A stretch of DNA of 36,379 nucleotides. It comes from Lachnospiraceae bacterium (lineage in GTDB: Bacteria; Bacillota; Clostridia; Lachnospirales; Lachnospiraceae). Made by a program: the position numbers and the translations under genes. The stretch spans positions 1 to 36,379 of the forward strand of contig CAAGJU010000186.1 in NCBI GenBank assembly GCA_900770225.1. Direction: 5' to 3'. Each line of letters opens with the position of its first letter. Position 1 is the first letter of the stretch. Shown in pieces: positions 16,519 through 25,199 of this stretch. Below the pieces are notes generated by a model, which was not told where the DNA came from, ran no database searches, and saw only the letters and a list, made by a program, of their open reading frames with translations.

Positions 16519-17877
16519 ATGGACCTGAATCTGGGACTTGTAGCCATCATCATTACGCTTTTTATTATTGTTGGCGCGGTTATTACGAAGCGGTGCGTCG
16601 AGTTTATGATCGCCGGTTCCATGATCTGTGCAGTCTTTTTGTTTGGCAAGGACTTTCTTTCCGGCTGGGCGCAGTCTCTGCAGGACATGCTCTCGGAAAA
16701 TGTCTGGGTAATGCTGGTCTGCCTTTTGTTTGGCGGCCTGATCGGACTGCTCACGGCATCGAAGGGAAGCTTCGGCTTCTCCCGTATCATTTCCAAATTC
16801 TGCAATACGCAGAAAAAGACACTTCTGACGACCTTTGTGATGGGTATTCTGATCTTTGTGGATGATTACCTGAACGTACTTTCCATCGGCGTCTGCATGA
16901 AGAAGATCAGTGACAAGCAGAAGTTGCCGAGGGAGACCCTGGCTTATCTGCTGGACTCAACCGGAGCTCCGGTCTGCGTTCTTCTTCCCTTTTCTACATG
17001 GGCCGTCTTCTACGCAAGCCTGTTCTTCGAGCAGGACAGCGTCAAGGAGCTGGGATTTAAAACTGCCCTGGATGCCTACTGCAGTGCGATCCCGTTTCTT
17101 TTTTATCCGATCATCACACTGATCATCGTCTTTCTGTTCTGCCTCGGCATCATGCCAAAGCTGGGACCGATGAAGAAGGCCTATGAGCGGGTGGAAAAGA
17201 CCGGAAGAGTGTACTCCGAAGCCAGCCGGAAGTACAATCACGACTTTCCGGAAGATGAGGAAGACGGGAATATCTGGAACTTTATCATCCCCATGGGCAT
17301 TCTGGTGGCGGTGGCTGTGGCAACCGGAGATATCCTGACAGCCGTCATCCTCGCGATTCTGGTGTGTTTTGTGATGTATGTGCCGCGGAAGATTCTCTCC
17401 GTGGATGAGTTCCTGAACAGCATGATCCGCGGTTTCGGAGATATGCTTCCGACGCTGACGCTCCTTCTCGTGACTTTTGTTCTGAAGGATCTGTCCGGAA
17501 AGATGGGAATGACCGAGTACATCATCGATGTTGCGGAGCCCTATCTGTTTGCCAGCATTTTTCCGGCCATGGTATTCATTCTCGGAGCGGTCCTTGCGTT
17601 TACAACCGGGTCTGACTGGGGCATGAGCTCCATCATCACGCCGATTGTTTTTCCGCTGGGTGCGGCGCTGAATGCCAATCTGGTGCTGATCATGGCAGCG
17701 GTTATCTCCGGCGGAACCTTCGGAAGCCACGCCTGCTTCTACTCAGATGCTACGCTGCTTGCCTCGCAGGCTTCCGGCATAGACAACATGGAACACGCGC
17801 TCTCCCAGCTGCCATACGTGATCATCTCCAGTGTCCTTTCTGTCATCGGCTTCCTGATTGCGGGATTTATCCTCTGA
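16519..17877 (+). CDS. NhaC-family antiporter, possibly for putrescine or GABA
   Basis: A 452-residue membrane protein of the NhaC Na+/H+ antiporter family (IT superfamily) with about 11 hydrophobic helices. Characteristic stretches are ILIFVDDYLNVLSIG, LDSTGAPVCVLLPFSTWAV, FTTGSDWGMSSIITP and GGTFGSHACFYSDATLLAS. Several members exchange organic substrates (malate/lactate, amino acids) instead of Na+/H+. Between a putrescine aminotransferase and an aldehyde dehydrogenase it may import putrescine or exchange it for a product, which is inference from context. AAGGAGG precedes the ATG. It is separated from patA by a terminator and structured spacer, so it may have its own promoter or be attenuated. 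Confidence 0.85.
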   Translation: MDLNLGLVAIIITLFIIVGAVITKRCVEFMIAGSMICAVFLFGKDFLSGWAQSLQDMLSENVWVMLVCLLFGGLIGLLTASKGSFGFSRIISKFCNTQKKTLLTTFVMGILIFVDDYLNVLSIGVCMKKISDKQKLPRETLAYLLDSTGAPVCVLLPFSTWAVFYASLFFEQDSVKELGFKTALDAYCSAIPFLFYPIITLIIVFLFCLGIMPKLGPMKKAYERVEKTGRVYSEASRKYNHDFPEDEEDGNIWNFIIPMGILVAVAVATGDILTAVILAILVCFVMYVPRKILSVDEFLNSMIRGFGDMLPTLTLLLVTFVLKDLSGKMGMTEYIIDVAEPYLFASIFPAMVFILGAVLAFTTGSDWGMSSIITPIVFPLGAALNANLVLIMAAVISGGTFGSHACFYSDATLLASQASGIDNMEHALSQLPYVIISSVLSVIGFLIAGFIL

Positions 17878-17984
17878 AGAGAGCAGGGCTATACCATGTA
17901 CTACATGGTGACACCGGCGCAACGAGTGGGCAGGAAGGAAAAAGAACTGCTGTTATGTGCGGAGGGACAGCGCCTGTGATGAAA

Positions 17985-18130
17985 AGTGTATGGCATGATA
18001 AACGGCACATGGTATGGTAAAATCGTATATGTACAGACGTACAAACGAATATGGCATAAATAAAAGATCTGCACGGATACGAATATGGTATGAACAGACA
18101 GACATGACACTGACAAACGGGCATGGCATA
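17985..18130 (+). repeat. Degenerate ATGGYATRR motifs in the leader of the kinase-like gene
   Basis: The motif ATGGYAT with a following purine-rich stretch appears at 17990, 18009, 18051, 18085 and 18123. Two copies sit in the longer context CGAATATGG(C/T)AT. Spacing is irregular (19, 42, 34, 38 bases). The 320-bp spacer has no other gene. Confidence 0.5.
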
Positions 18131-18197
18131 GACGAACAGAAATCGTACATACGAAGGAACAAATGACGCAGAAGACGACAGAAAGCGGGAATCTGGT

Positions 18198-18818
18198 ATG
18201 GAACATTTTGTGGTAACGGTACAGCGGCAGTTCGGAAGCCTGGGGCGTCCCATCGCTAAAGAAATGGCGAAAAAGCTTGGAATTTCTTACTATGACAGAG
18301 ATCTGGTGGATCAGGCGGCGAAAGAGCTGGAGCTCCCGGCATCTGTGGTAAAAGAGGAAGAGGAGAAGGCTGTCAGACAGACACCGAATCCCTTTTTCAG
18401 TATGATGTTCCCTCTTGGCAGCGGGACCACGGAGACGCAGGATAAGATTTTTGAGGCACAGAAAAATATCATACGTTTCTTTGCCGAGAGAGAGAGCTGC
18501 GTGATCGTTGGCAGATGCGCGGATTTCATTCTGAGTGAGATGAAAAATGCGATGCATATCTACATTTATGCCTCCTATGAAGCGAGGGAGCGGCACTGTG
18601 TGGAGGATCTCGGGCTGGATGAGGAAGAAGCAAGGCACATGATTTCCTCCGTAGATGAGGCAAGAGATCAGTACCATCTCCAGTACGCCGGTTATAAGCC
18701 GGATGACAAGAGGTTCAAGGATATCATGATCGACTCCAGCCTCTTCGGTGTGGAGGATACGGCGGATTTTCTCGCGGAAGCGGTGCGTAAAAAATTCGGA
18801 CCGCTGTTGAAACAGTAA
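18198..18818 (+). CDS. Cytidylate-kinase-like P-loop protein
   Basis: A 206-residue protein of the cytidylate kinase-like family (Pfam AAK-type, PF13189). The N-terminus FVVTVQRQFGSLGRPIAKEMAKK replaces the usual Walker A with the family's QxGSxGxxIA loop, then ISYYDRDLVDQAAKE, AERESCVIVGRCADFIL and RDQYHLQYAGYKPDD. Such proteins occur in Clostridia beside unrelated transport and metabolism genes, and their substrate is not known to me. It sits 26 bases before the aldehyde dehydrogenase, in the same operon, so a role in putrescine use is possible but unproven. The ribosome site before the ATG is weak. Confidence 0.8.
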   Translation: MEHFVVTVQRQFGSLGRPIAKEMAKKLGISYYDRDLVDQAAKELELPASVVKEEEEKAVRQTPNPFFSMMFPLGSGTTETQDKIFEAQKNIIRFFAERESCVIVGRCADFILSEMKNAMHIYIYASYEARERHCVEDLGLDEEEARHMISSVDEARDQYHLQYAGYKPDDKRFKDIMIDSSLFGVEDTADFLAEAVRKKFGPLLKQ

Positions 18819-18843
18819 ATTATCGAAAGGGAGTGATGGCAGT

Positions 18844-20325
18844 ATGGAAACGAAAAAAATGTACATTGATGGCGCCTGGACAGAGGGAGCCTCCGGAAAG
18901 ACCTTTCCTTCCATCAATCCGGCGACCGGGGAGACACTGGCGGAGATCTGCGAGAGCAGCCTTGAGGATGCACGCGCGGCGATAGCTGCCGCAAAGAAAT
19001 CTTTCTACGAGACCAGAGAGTGGAGAGATATGGATGTGCAGGCCAGAAGCGATGTCATGCTGAAGATCGCTGACGGACTTGACGCGAGAAGAGAAGAAAT
19101 TTCCCGTCTGGAGACCCTGGATATGGGCAAACCCCTGCGCGAGTCCGAATGTGACGTGGATGATGCCATCCACTGCTTCCGCTACTATGCAGAGCTGATC
19201 CGCACGCCGGAAGGCGGCTGCTACGGCGTCAACAGCGGGTTCGGCGAGATGCACAGCTACACCGTTCACGAGCCGGTGGGCGTATGTGCGCTGATCACAC
19301 CCTGGAACTATCCTCTGCTGATGGGCGTCTGGAAACTGGCTCCCTCCCTTGCGGCTGGAAACAGCATTGTCTACAAGCCGGCCTCCAACTGCGTGCTCTC
19401 CAGTATTGTGATGTTTCAGATCTTTGAGGAGGCAGGACTGCCCAAAGGGACTGCCAACCTTCTGCTCGGTCCCGGCGGAACCATTGGAAATGAACTGGCC
19501 GCCAGTGAAGATGTGGACATGATTGCTTTTACCGGAAGTACGGTGGTCGGGCAGAGCATCATGCGTCAGGCGGCGGGAAATGTAAAGAAGATCGGACTGG
19601 AGCTCGGAGGAAAATCACCGAATGTGATCTTCGCGGATGCAGATCTGGAGGGTGCTGTTGAATGGGCCATGATCGGTATTTTTATGAATCAGGGCGCCAT
19701 CTGCTCCGCCGGCAGCCGGATCCTCGTTGAAGAGAGCTTCCATGACGCGTTTGTGAAACGCCTCACGGAGAGAGCGAATGCCATGACGATCGGTAATCCT
19801 ATGGACAACCCGGATATCGGTGCCATCGTCTCGGAAAAGCAGATGAATACCATTCTGGATTACTGTAAAAAAGGCAAAGAGGAAGGCGCTGTCTGCCTGT
19901 GCGGCGGTGAGCGTTATACTGAGGGAGACTGCGCTAAGGGCTTCTTCATCCGCCCGACGATCTTTGACCAGTGCACCGATGACATGACCATTGTCAAAGA
20001 GGAAATATTCGGACCGGTCGTTACGATTCAGACGTTTAAGACAGAAGAAGAGGCAATCCGGATGGCCAACAATACGAAGTACGGCCTGGCGGGAGCGGTC
20101 TACACCAAGGACGGTTCACGCGCGATGCGGGTGATCAAAGAGCTGCGGGCAGGTATCACCTGGGTGAATTGCTACAATCCCTGCTTTACAGAGGCACCGT
20201 GGGGCGGTTATAAGATGAGCGGCATCGGCCGTGAGCTGGGCGTACACGGACTGGAAGAGTATCAGGAGATCAAGCAGATCAATATCAATTTGAATCCCGG
20301 ACCTGTCGGCTGGTATGAGCACTGA
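18844..20325 (+). CDS. Aldehyde dehydrogenase, probably 4-aminobutyraldehyde dehydrogenase
   Basis: A 493-residue NAD(P)+-dependent aldehyde dehydrogenase of the betaine/aminobutyraldehyde type. Asn155 in TPWNYP, Lys178 in VYKPAS, Glu253 in LELGGKSPN and catalytic Cys287 in NQGAICSAGSR are all present, as is EEIFGPVV. The family closest by appearance oxidises omega-aminoaldehydes or betaine aldehyde. Together with PatA it would convert putrescine through 4-aminobutanal to GABA. AAGGGAG lies upstream of the ATG. Substrate assignment comes from operon context, and other aldehydes cannot be excluded. Confidence 0.87.
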   Translation: METKKMYIDGAWTEGASGKTFPSINPATGETLAEICESSLEDARAAIAAAKKSFYETREWRDMDVQARSDVMLKIADGLDARREEISRLETLDMGKPLRESECDVDDAIHCFRYYAELIRTPEGGCYGVNSGFGEMHSYTVHEPVGVCALITPWNYPLLMGVWKLAPSLAAGNSIVYKPASNCVLSSIVMFQIFEEAGLPKGTANLLLGPGGTIGNELAASEDVDMIAFTGSTVVGQSIMRQAAGNVKKIGLELGGKSPNVIFADADLEGAVEWAMIGIFMNQGAICSAGSRILVEESFHDAFVKRLTERANAMTIGNPMDNPDIGAIVSEKQMNTILDYCKKGKEEGAVCLCGGERYTEGDCAKGFFIRPTIFDQCTDDMTIVKEEIFGPVVTIQTFKTEEEAIRMANNTKYGLAGAVYTKDGSRAMRVIKELRAGITWVNCYNPCFTEAPWGGYKMSGIGRELGVHGLEEYQEIKQININLNPGPVGWYEH

Positions 20326-20457
20326 ACCTGTACCAGAAAACCGCGGATGATAAACGGTAAGTTTCCCCATTTCGGTATTGTTCCGTGATGGGGATTTCCA
20401 AATTATTCTGAAGAAATCTATTCAGATAATAAAGACGGTATATGTTATTTTCCCCTG

Positions 20458-20519
20458 TTTCATGATACGCTGTAAACAGACAGATTTTTCGTGATACGCA
20501 TGTAAATATGCAGATTTTG
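20458..20519 (+). repeat. Tandem 29-bp imperfect repeat before the FNT gene
   Basis: TTTCRTGATACGC followed by TGTAAANANNCAGATTT occurs twice, starting at 20458 and 20487. The pair ends 44 bases before the FNT start and looks like a duplicated operator or activator site. Confidence 0.65.
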
Positions 20520-20563
20520 GATATGGTTGAAGCATATCCGCACAAAATGAGAGGGGGAATATT

Positions 20564-21328
20564 ATGTACGGAGAAACTTATCATGCAGTGGCTAATGCCG
20601 CAGGTGCAAAGGTCGGATTTCTGAAGAGAAGTCCCGGGGGATACTTTGTTCACGCCATGCTCGCGGGTGCCTATATCGGATTCGGAAATATTCTGATCAA
20701 CGTCATCGGAGGGCTGCTGAACGGAGCGCCGGCAACAAAGGTTGTCATGGGATGTGCCTTCGGTATTGCGCTGAGCCTGGTTATTATCGCGGGTGCCGAA
20801 CTTTTTACAGGAAATACGCTGGTCATGACCGCGGGTCTGACAGAAAAAAAGATTTCTTTTGCCGATGCTGTAAAACTGCTCGTCATCTGCTGGTTAGGAA
20901 ATCTTGCGGGCTCTGCCCTGCTGGCAGTTCTGTTCCATTTCTCGGGGCTTAATTCAGAAGCTGTTGCTGCATTTTTATCGACTGCTGCTGCCGCAAAAAT
21001 GTCTGCTCCGTTCCTTCAGCTGGTCATTCGCGGTATCCTCTGCAATATCCTGGTCTGCCTGGCCGTCTGGTGTGGCTTTAAGTGTAAGTCTGAGAGCGCC
21101 AAACTGATCATGATTTTCTGGTGTCTCTTCGCCTTTATCACCTGCGGATTTGAGCACTCAATTGCCAATATGACACAGCTTACGGTTGCTCTTCTCGATC
21201 CGGCCGGGCAGGCAGTATCTTTCGGCGGATGGATTTACAATCTCGTCGCCGTCACGATCGGAAATATTATCGGCGGCGTCTGCTTCGTGGCTCTCCCGTA
21301 TTTTGCCGGTGCGAAAGCAGAGAAGTAA
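20564..21328 (+). CDS. Formate/nitrite transporter (FNT) family channel
   Basis: A 254-residue membrane protein with six hydrophobic helices and family motifs AGAYIGFGNILINVIGG, GAELFTGNTLVMTAG and CGFEHSIANMT, the last carrying the conserved pore histidine. FNT proteins form pentamers that pass formate, nitrite or hydrosulfide. No pyruvate formate-lyase or nitrite reductase lies next to it, so the anion is open; formate is plausible in a fermenter. AGGGGG precedes the ATG. Its promoter region carries a tandem repeat and it ends before a strong terminator, so it is likely monocistronic. Confidence 0.9.
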   Translation: MYGETYHAVANAAGAKVGFLKRSPGGYFVHAMLAGAYIGFGNILINVIGGLLNGAPATKVVMGCAFGIALSLVIIAGAELFTGNTLVMTAGLTEKKISFADAVKLLVICWLGNLAGSALLAVLFHFSGLNSEAVAAFLSTAAAAKMSAPFLQLVIRGILCNILVCLAVWCGFKCKSESAKLIMIFWCLFAFITCGFEHSIANMTQLTVALLDPAGQAVSFGGWIYNLVAVTIGNIIGGVCFVALPYFAGAKAEK

Positions 21329-21374
21329 AGCTGCCGGTACGGAAAGCAGAAAAATAGCAGGAATAAATGTAAAA

Positions 21375-21418
21375 CGAAAGGCCTTGCCGGCTGGTTAATC
21401 AGTCGGCAGGGCCTTTCG
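21375..21418. terminator. Bidirectional terminator after the FNT gene
   Basis: CGAAAGGCCTTGCCGGCTG pairs with CAGTCGGCAGGGCCTTTCG around GTTAAT. It ends the FNT transcript and overlaps the last codons of the convergent EAL remnant. Confidence 0.75.
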
Positions 21419-21973
21419 CAGACGCATCAGGCAGATGCTTCGCATGCGCTTTCAGAAAGTCCAGAAACTGCTCCTCCGGAATGGGTTTGGAATAGCAAAA
21501 TCCCTGCAGGTAATCGACGCCCATGCTGATGAGAAGATCGCTCTGCTCCTGGGTTTCGACACCTTCGACCAGCACGCGGAGGTTCAGTTCACGGCACATC
21601 TTCACGGAGTTCCGGAGAATCGGTATGTTCTCCGGATGGTCGTTGAGCGCCCAGAGGATGCTCTTGTCGATCTTGATGATGCTGAAGGGATATTCCACCA
21701 TCTTCGTGTAGCTGGAGTAACCGGTCCCGAAATCGTCCATGGAGAAGGAGAATCCCAGGTCATGGAGCTTCCGGACCGCTTCCTGCATGAACTTCGGGTC
21801 GTAGATGAAGGCAGATTCCGTGATCTCCAGGTTGATGCGGGTGCCCTCGAAGAAAGCCGGCTGAGTTTTTTTCTGTACATACTGTAACCCAGCATGATCA
21901 GGGAAAGCAGGATCGCGCTGATATTGTAGCCGACGTTATAGACATTGTGCACGACAAGCGGGTCTGACAGCAT
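21399..21973 (-). pseudogene. EAL-domain cyclic-di-GMP phosphodiesterase, collapsed
   Basis: From 21973 a good ribosome site (AGGAGG) leads MLSDPLVVHNVYNVGYN then ISAILLSLIMLGYSMYRKK, a membrane N-terminus typical of Clostridia GGDEF/EAL proteins. At about 21865 the frame shifts directly into RINLEITESAFIY followed by the last part of an EAL domain (SMDDFGTGYSS, IIKIDKSILW, VLVEGVETQEQ, YLQGFCYSKPIPEEQF). The sensor, the GGDEF domain and the ExLxR catalytic start of EAL are gone. The C-terminal 129 codons remain open but lack the EAL motif, so no phosphodiesterase activity is expected. Confidence 0.75.
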
Positions 21974-22253
21974 GGTTCCTCCTGAAAATCCGGAACAGTT
22001 AAGTGCCTGACGCGAGAGCTGCGGGGGGGACAAAGCTGCAGAATTCGTATAGGTAAGTGCGCACAGCGATGAAGCAGCCGGGATTATGACAGTATTGTGA
22101 AAAGAATATTTACATAAATTATAATGCAGAGAATTTCAAACCACAATTAAAGATTTATTTACGGCGAAGGGTTTGAGGGAATGATGAAAATGCCGAGGGA
22201 AATCAGGTTTTAATGAATATGTCCTGGACGTGACCTGAAAAATGTTAATGTAT

Positions 22254-22282
22254 TTTACAAAACGTTTCGCCTGTATTATCAT
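22254..22282 (+). promoter_or_regulatory. Promoter for the cobalamin-riboswitch transcript, with a cre-like core
   Basis: TTTACA (22254-22259) and TATCAT (22277-22282) are 17 bases apart. The predicted start, near 22289, falls just before the aptamer. Between the hexamers lies AAAACGTTT, the core of CcpA/LacI-type operators (10 of 14 cre consensus positions), suggesting catabolite or sugar control. Confidence 0.55.
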
Positions 22283-22295
22283 GTAACCATATCAG

Positions 22296-22462
22296 GACAT
22301 AAGTGCAATTCAGAAGTGAATTGTTAAAAGGGAAACAGGTGAAAATCCTGTGCTGTCCCGCAACTGTATACGGGTTATCGACAAATAGCCACTGTGAATC
22401 ACCACTGTGAATCATGGGAAGGCTGTCGATGGAAACCGTAAGCCAGGAAACCTGCTTATGTC
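22296..22462 (+). ncRNA. Cobalamin (B12) riboswitch aptamer
   Basis: The core contains TTAAAAGGGAA, GGTGAAAATCC, GTCCCGCAACTGT and AGCCAGGAAACCTGC in the order and spacing of cobalamin riboswitches. The outer P1 helix closes with GACATAAG (22296-22303) against CTTATGTC (22455-22462), eight perfect pairs. A terminator hairpin follows 110 bases on, giving a transcription-termination OFF switch in high B12. It lies in the leader of a glycyl radical enzyme that uses no B12. Confidence 0.93.
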
Positions 22463-22572
22463 GGTTGTCTGAGAATCACGATGCATGAGTCGGATAACAA
22501 CAGGCGTTTTCAGGTTGAATGCTGTTACAGGCATTCGCTTTTCTGCGCTGCTGAAAAAGTTTGTCCGATCAT

Positions 22573-22603
22573 GCTCTGGGTCTTCGCGATCCGGGGCGTT
22601 TTT
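22573..22603 (+). terminator. Riboswitch expression-platform terminator
   Basis: GCTCTGGGTC and GATCCGGGGC pair (three G-U) around TTCGC, followed by GTTTTTCATTTT, 52 bases before the dehydratase start. Upstream, TCGGATAACAA (about 22492-22502) can pair with TTTGTCCGA at 22560-22568, an alternative fold that could compete. Confidence 0.75.
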
Positions 22604-22654
22604 CATTTTCAGACGAACCCGTAAACGGTGTTATGCAGACAGGGAGGAAAAGCG

Positions 22655-25189
22655 ATGATGCCAGCATTTAACACAGAAGAAACCAGAAAATCCGACCGGA
22701 TACAGCATCTTGTTGACGACCTTTACAGAAAAATGCCTGAGGTGGAATCAGCAAGAGCTGTACTCATTACAGAATCATACCGGCAGACCGGGGGTCAGCC
22801 GATGGTGATGCGGAGGGCTCTTGCTTTCCGCCATATTCTAGAAAATCTGCCGATCATCATCCGGGACAGGGAACTGATCGTGGGCAGCACGACGATCGCG
22901 CCGAGAGGGTGTCAGACGTATCCTGAATTTTCATGGGAATGGCTGAACGCCGAGCTGGATACCCTGGAGACCCGTGAGGCGGATCCTTTCCATATATCTG
23001 AGGAGAATAAGCGCATCCTCCGGGAAGTCAATCCGTGGTGGCAGGGGAAGACCAGCAGCGATCTCGCCGATGCCTATATGACAGAGGAAACCAGGAAGTC
23101 CATCCGGCACAATATTTTTACGCCCGGCAATTATTTCTATAATGGTGTCGGCCACATCACAGTAAAGTACTGGGAAGTTCTCGCGATCGGGTTTGAAGGG
23201 ATCATTCAGAAAATAAACGAGCACGATTCAGCCCTTCGGCCGGGAGACGCTGATTTTCAGAGAAGGCACACGCTGTATCAGGCGATGCGGATCAGCTGCG
23301 AAGCGGTCATCGGCTACGCTGAGAGATACAGCCGTCTGGCTGCCGAGATGGCGGAAAAAGAGACGGATCCCGTGCGGCGCGAAGAGCTGCAAACGATCAG
23401 CCGGAACTGCAGCAATGTCCCCAGACACGGTGCTTCATCCTTCTATGAGGCATGCCAGAGTTTCTGGTTTGTTCAGCAGCTCCTTCAGGTGGAATCCAGC
23501 GGCCATTCCATCTCTCCGGGTCGGTTTGATCAGTACATGTACCCCTACTATGAGAAGGATCTGCAGAGCGGGCGGATCACCAGAGATCAGGCGCAGGAGT
23601 ATATCGACTGTATTTTTGTCAAAATGAATGACCTGAATAAATGCCGTGATGCGGAATCCGCAAAAGGATTTGCCGGCTACAGTCTGTTCCAGAATCTGTG
23701 CGTCGGAGGGCAGACGGAGGATGGCCTGGATGCCACCAATGATCTTTCTTTCATGTGCATCTGGGCATCCATGCATGTATTCCTGCCCATGCCTTCTCTT
23801 TCTGTGCGCGTATGGAATCTCACGCCGCATGAACTGATGCATGAAGCGACCCGCCTTACCAGAACCGGTATCGGCCTGCCGGCCTACTACAATGACGAGG
23901 TGATCATCCCAGCGCTGATGAACAGAGGTGTTTCGCTGAAAGATGCCAGAAATTACAGCGTGATCGGATGCGTGGAGCCGCAGGCCATGGGAAAAACCAT
24001 GGGATGGCACGATGCGGCTTTCTTCAATATGTGCCGGCCGCTTGAACTGGTCTTCACCAACGGCCGGGATGCCGGAGAGCAGGTGGGACCCGCCACAGGA
24101 ACACTGGAAAGCCTCACAACGTTTGAAGACTTCTGGAACGCCTATAAAAAACAGATGGCATACCAGATATCGCTGCTGGTGAACGCTGATAACTCCATCG
24201 ATGTGGCACACGCGGAGCGCGTACCGCTTCCATGGCTTTCCACTATGGTGGACGACTGCATAGACAAGGGGCTCACCACGGAGCAGGGCGGAGCTGTCTA
24301 TAACTTTACCGGCCCGCAGTGCTTCGGCATCGCGAATGCTGCTGATTCTCTGATGGCGGTAAAAACGCTGGTTTATGATGAGCATAAAGTCACACTGAAG
24401 GAATATGCCCGTGCGCTGAAACTGAATTACGGCAAGGGGCTCGACAGCGCCTCCATCACGGATCTCACGAAAGACATCGTTGCCGGTATCCGGGCGGAAG
24501 GTAAAAAAGTAGGCGCCGCGGAGATTGCCGCTGTGGTGGCAAAGCTGGAAAATGATCCGGTTTCTGACGATGATAAGAAAAAGTTTCAGGAGCTTCTGGA
24601 TATGATCGGCCAGGTGCCCAAATACGGCAATGATATTCCGGAAGTCGATTATTTCGCCAGAGATTGTGCTTACCTTTATACAAAACCGCTGGAGACATAC
24701 CGGAACCCCAGGGGCGGACAGTTCCAGGCGGGCATCTATCCTGTATCAGCCAACGTACCGCTGGGGGCCCAGACCGGTGCCACGCCGGACGGCCGTCTGG
24801 CGCATGCCCCTGTCGCCGATGGCATCGGGCCGATGGCAGGAAGAGATACCCACGGACCGACAGCGACCGCAAATTCGGTGGCGCGGATCGATCACATGAT
24901 CGCTTCCAACGGAACGCTTCTCAACCAGAAATTCCATCCGTCGGCGCTCGCCGGAGAAAAAGGCCTGAATGATTTTGAAGCGCTGATCAGGACCTACTTT
25001 GACCGCAAGGGAATGCACATGCAGTTCAACGTCGTCGATAAACAGACGCTGCTCGATGCACAGAAGCATCCCGAGAAGTACCGCCATCTCGTTGTACGTG
25101 TAGCCGGTTATTCTGCACTGTTTACTACCCTGTCCAAATCGCTGCAGGATGACATTATCCGCCGGACGGAACAGGGCTTCGAATACTGA
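22655..25189 (+). CDS. B12-independent glycyl radical diol (propanediol/glycerol) dehydratase
   Basis: An 844-residue glycyl radical enzyme. The radical loop is VRVAGYSALF (Gly818) and the thiyl site GCVEP (Cys439, Glu441). Residues equivalent to those of Clostridium butyricum glycerol dehydratase are in place: His167 in NGVGH, Ser282 in SSGHSISPGRFDQY, Tyr342 in GFAGYSLF, and Asp453 in GWHD, 14 residues after the cysteine as there. It should dehydrate 1,2-propanediol to propanal and/or glycerol to 3-hydroxypropanal. It is about 55 residues longer than the C. butyricum enzyme owing to a segment near 590-650. From memory, the Roseburia inulinivorans propanediol dehydratase has a similar length. 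GGGAGG precedes the ATG. It is led by a cobalamin riboswitch and followed by its activase. Sulfonate-active relatives cannot be fully excluded. Confidence 0.9.
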   Translation: MMPAFNTEETRKSDRIQHLVDDLYRKMPEVESARAVLITESYRQTGGQPMVMRRALAFRHILENLPIIIRDRELIVGSTTIAPRGCQTYPEFSWEWLNAELDTLETREADPFHISEENKRILREVNPWWQGKTSSDLADAYMTEETRKSIRHNIFTPGNYFYNGVGHITVKYWEVLAIGFEGIIQKINEHDSALRPGDADFQRRHTLYQAMRISCEAVIGYAERYSRLAAEMAEKETDPVRREELQTISRNCSNVPRHGASSFYEACQSFWFVQQLLQVESSGHSISPGRFDQYMYPYYEKDLQSGRITRDQAQEYIDCIFVKMNDLNKCRDAESAKGFAGYSLFQNLCVGGQTEDGLDATNDLSFMCIWASMHVFLPMPSLSVRVWNLTPHELMHEATRLTRTGIGLPAYYNDEVIIPALMNRGVSLKDARNYSVIGCVEPQAMGKTMGWHDAAFFNMCRPLELVFTNGRDAGEQVGPATGTLESLTTFEDFWNAYKKQMAYQISLLVNADNSIDVAHAERVPLPWLSTMVDDCIDKGLTTEQGGAVYNFTGPQCFGIANAADSLMAVKTLVYDEHKVTLKEYARALKLNYGKGLDSASITDLTKDIVAGIRAEGKKVGAAEIAAVVAKLENDPVSDDDKKKFQELLDMIGQVPKYGNDIPEVDYFARDCAYLYTKPLETYRNPRGGQFQAGIYPVSANVPLGAQTGATPDGRLAHAPVADGIGPMAGRDTHGPTATANSVARIDHMIASNGTLLNQKFHPSALAGEKGLNDFEALIRTYFDRKGMHMQFNVVDKQTLLDAQKHPEKYRHLVVRVAGYSALFTTLSKSLQDDIIRRTEQGFEY

Positions 25190-25199
25190 GGTGAAATCC

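Noticed and set aside
17901..18917. 338-codon minus-strand open frame opposite the kinase-like gene
   Set aside because: Low-complexity, Cys/His/Phe-rich translation with no motif; the plus-strand gene is clearly real.
22655..25189. Pyruvate formate-lyase or choline trimethylamine-lyase
   Set aside because: There is no adjacent Cys-Cys pair as in pyruvate formate-lyase, and the His167/Ser282/Asp453 set fits diol dehydratases.
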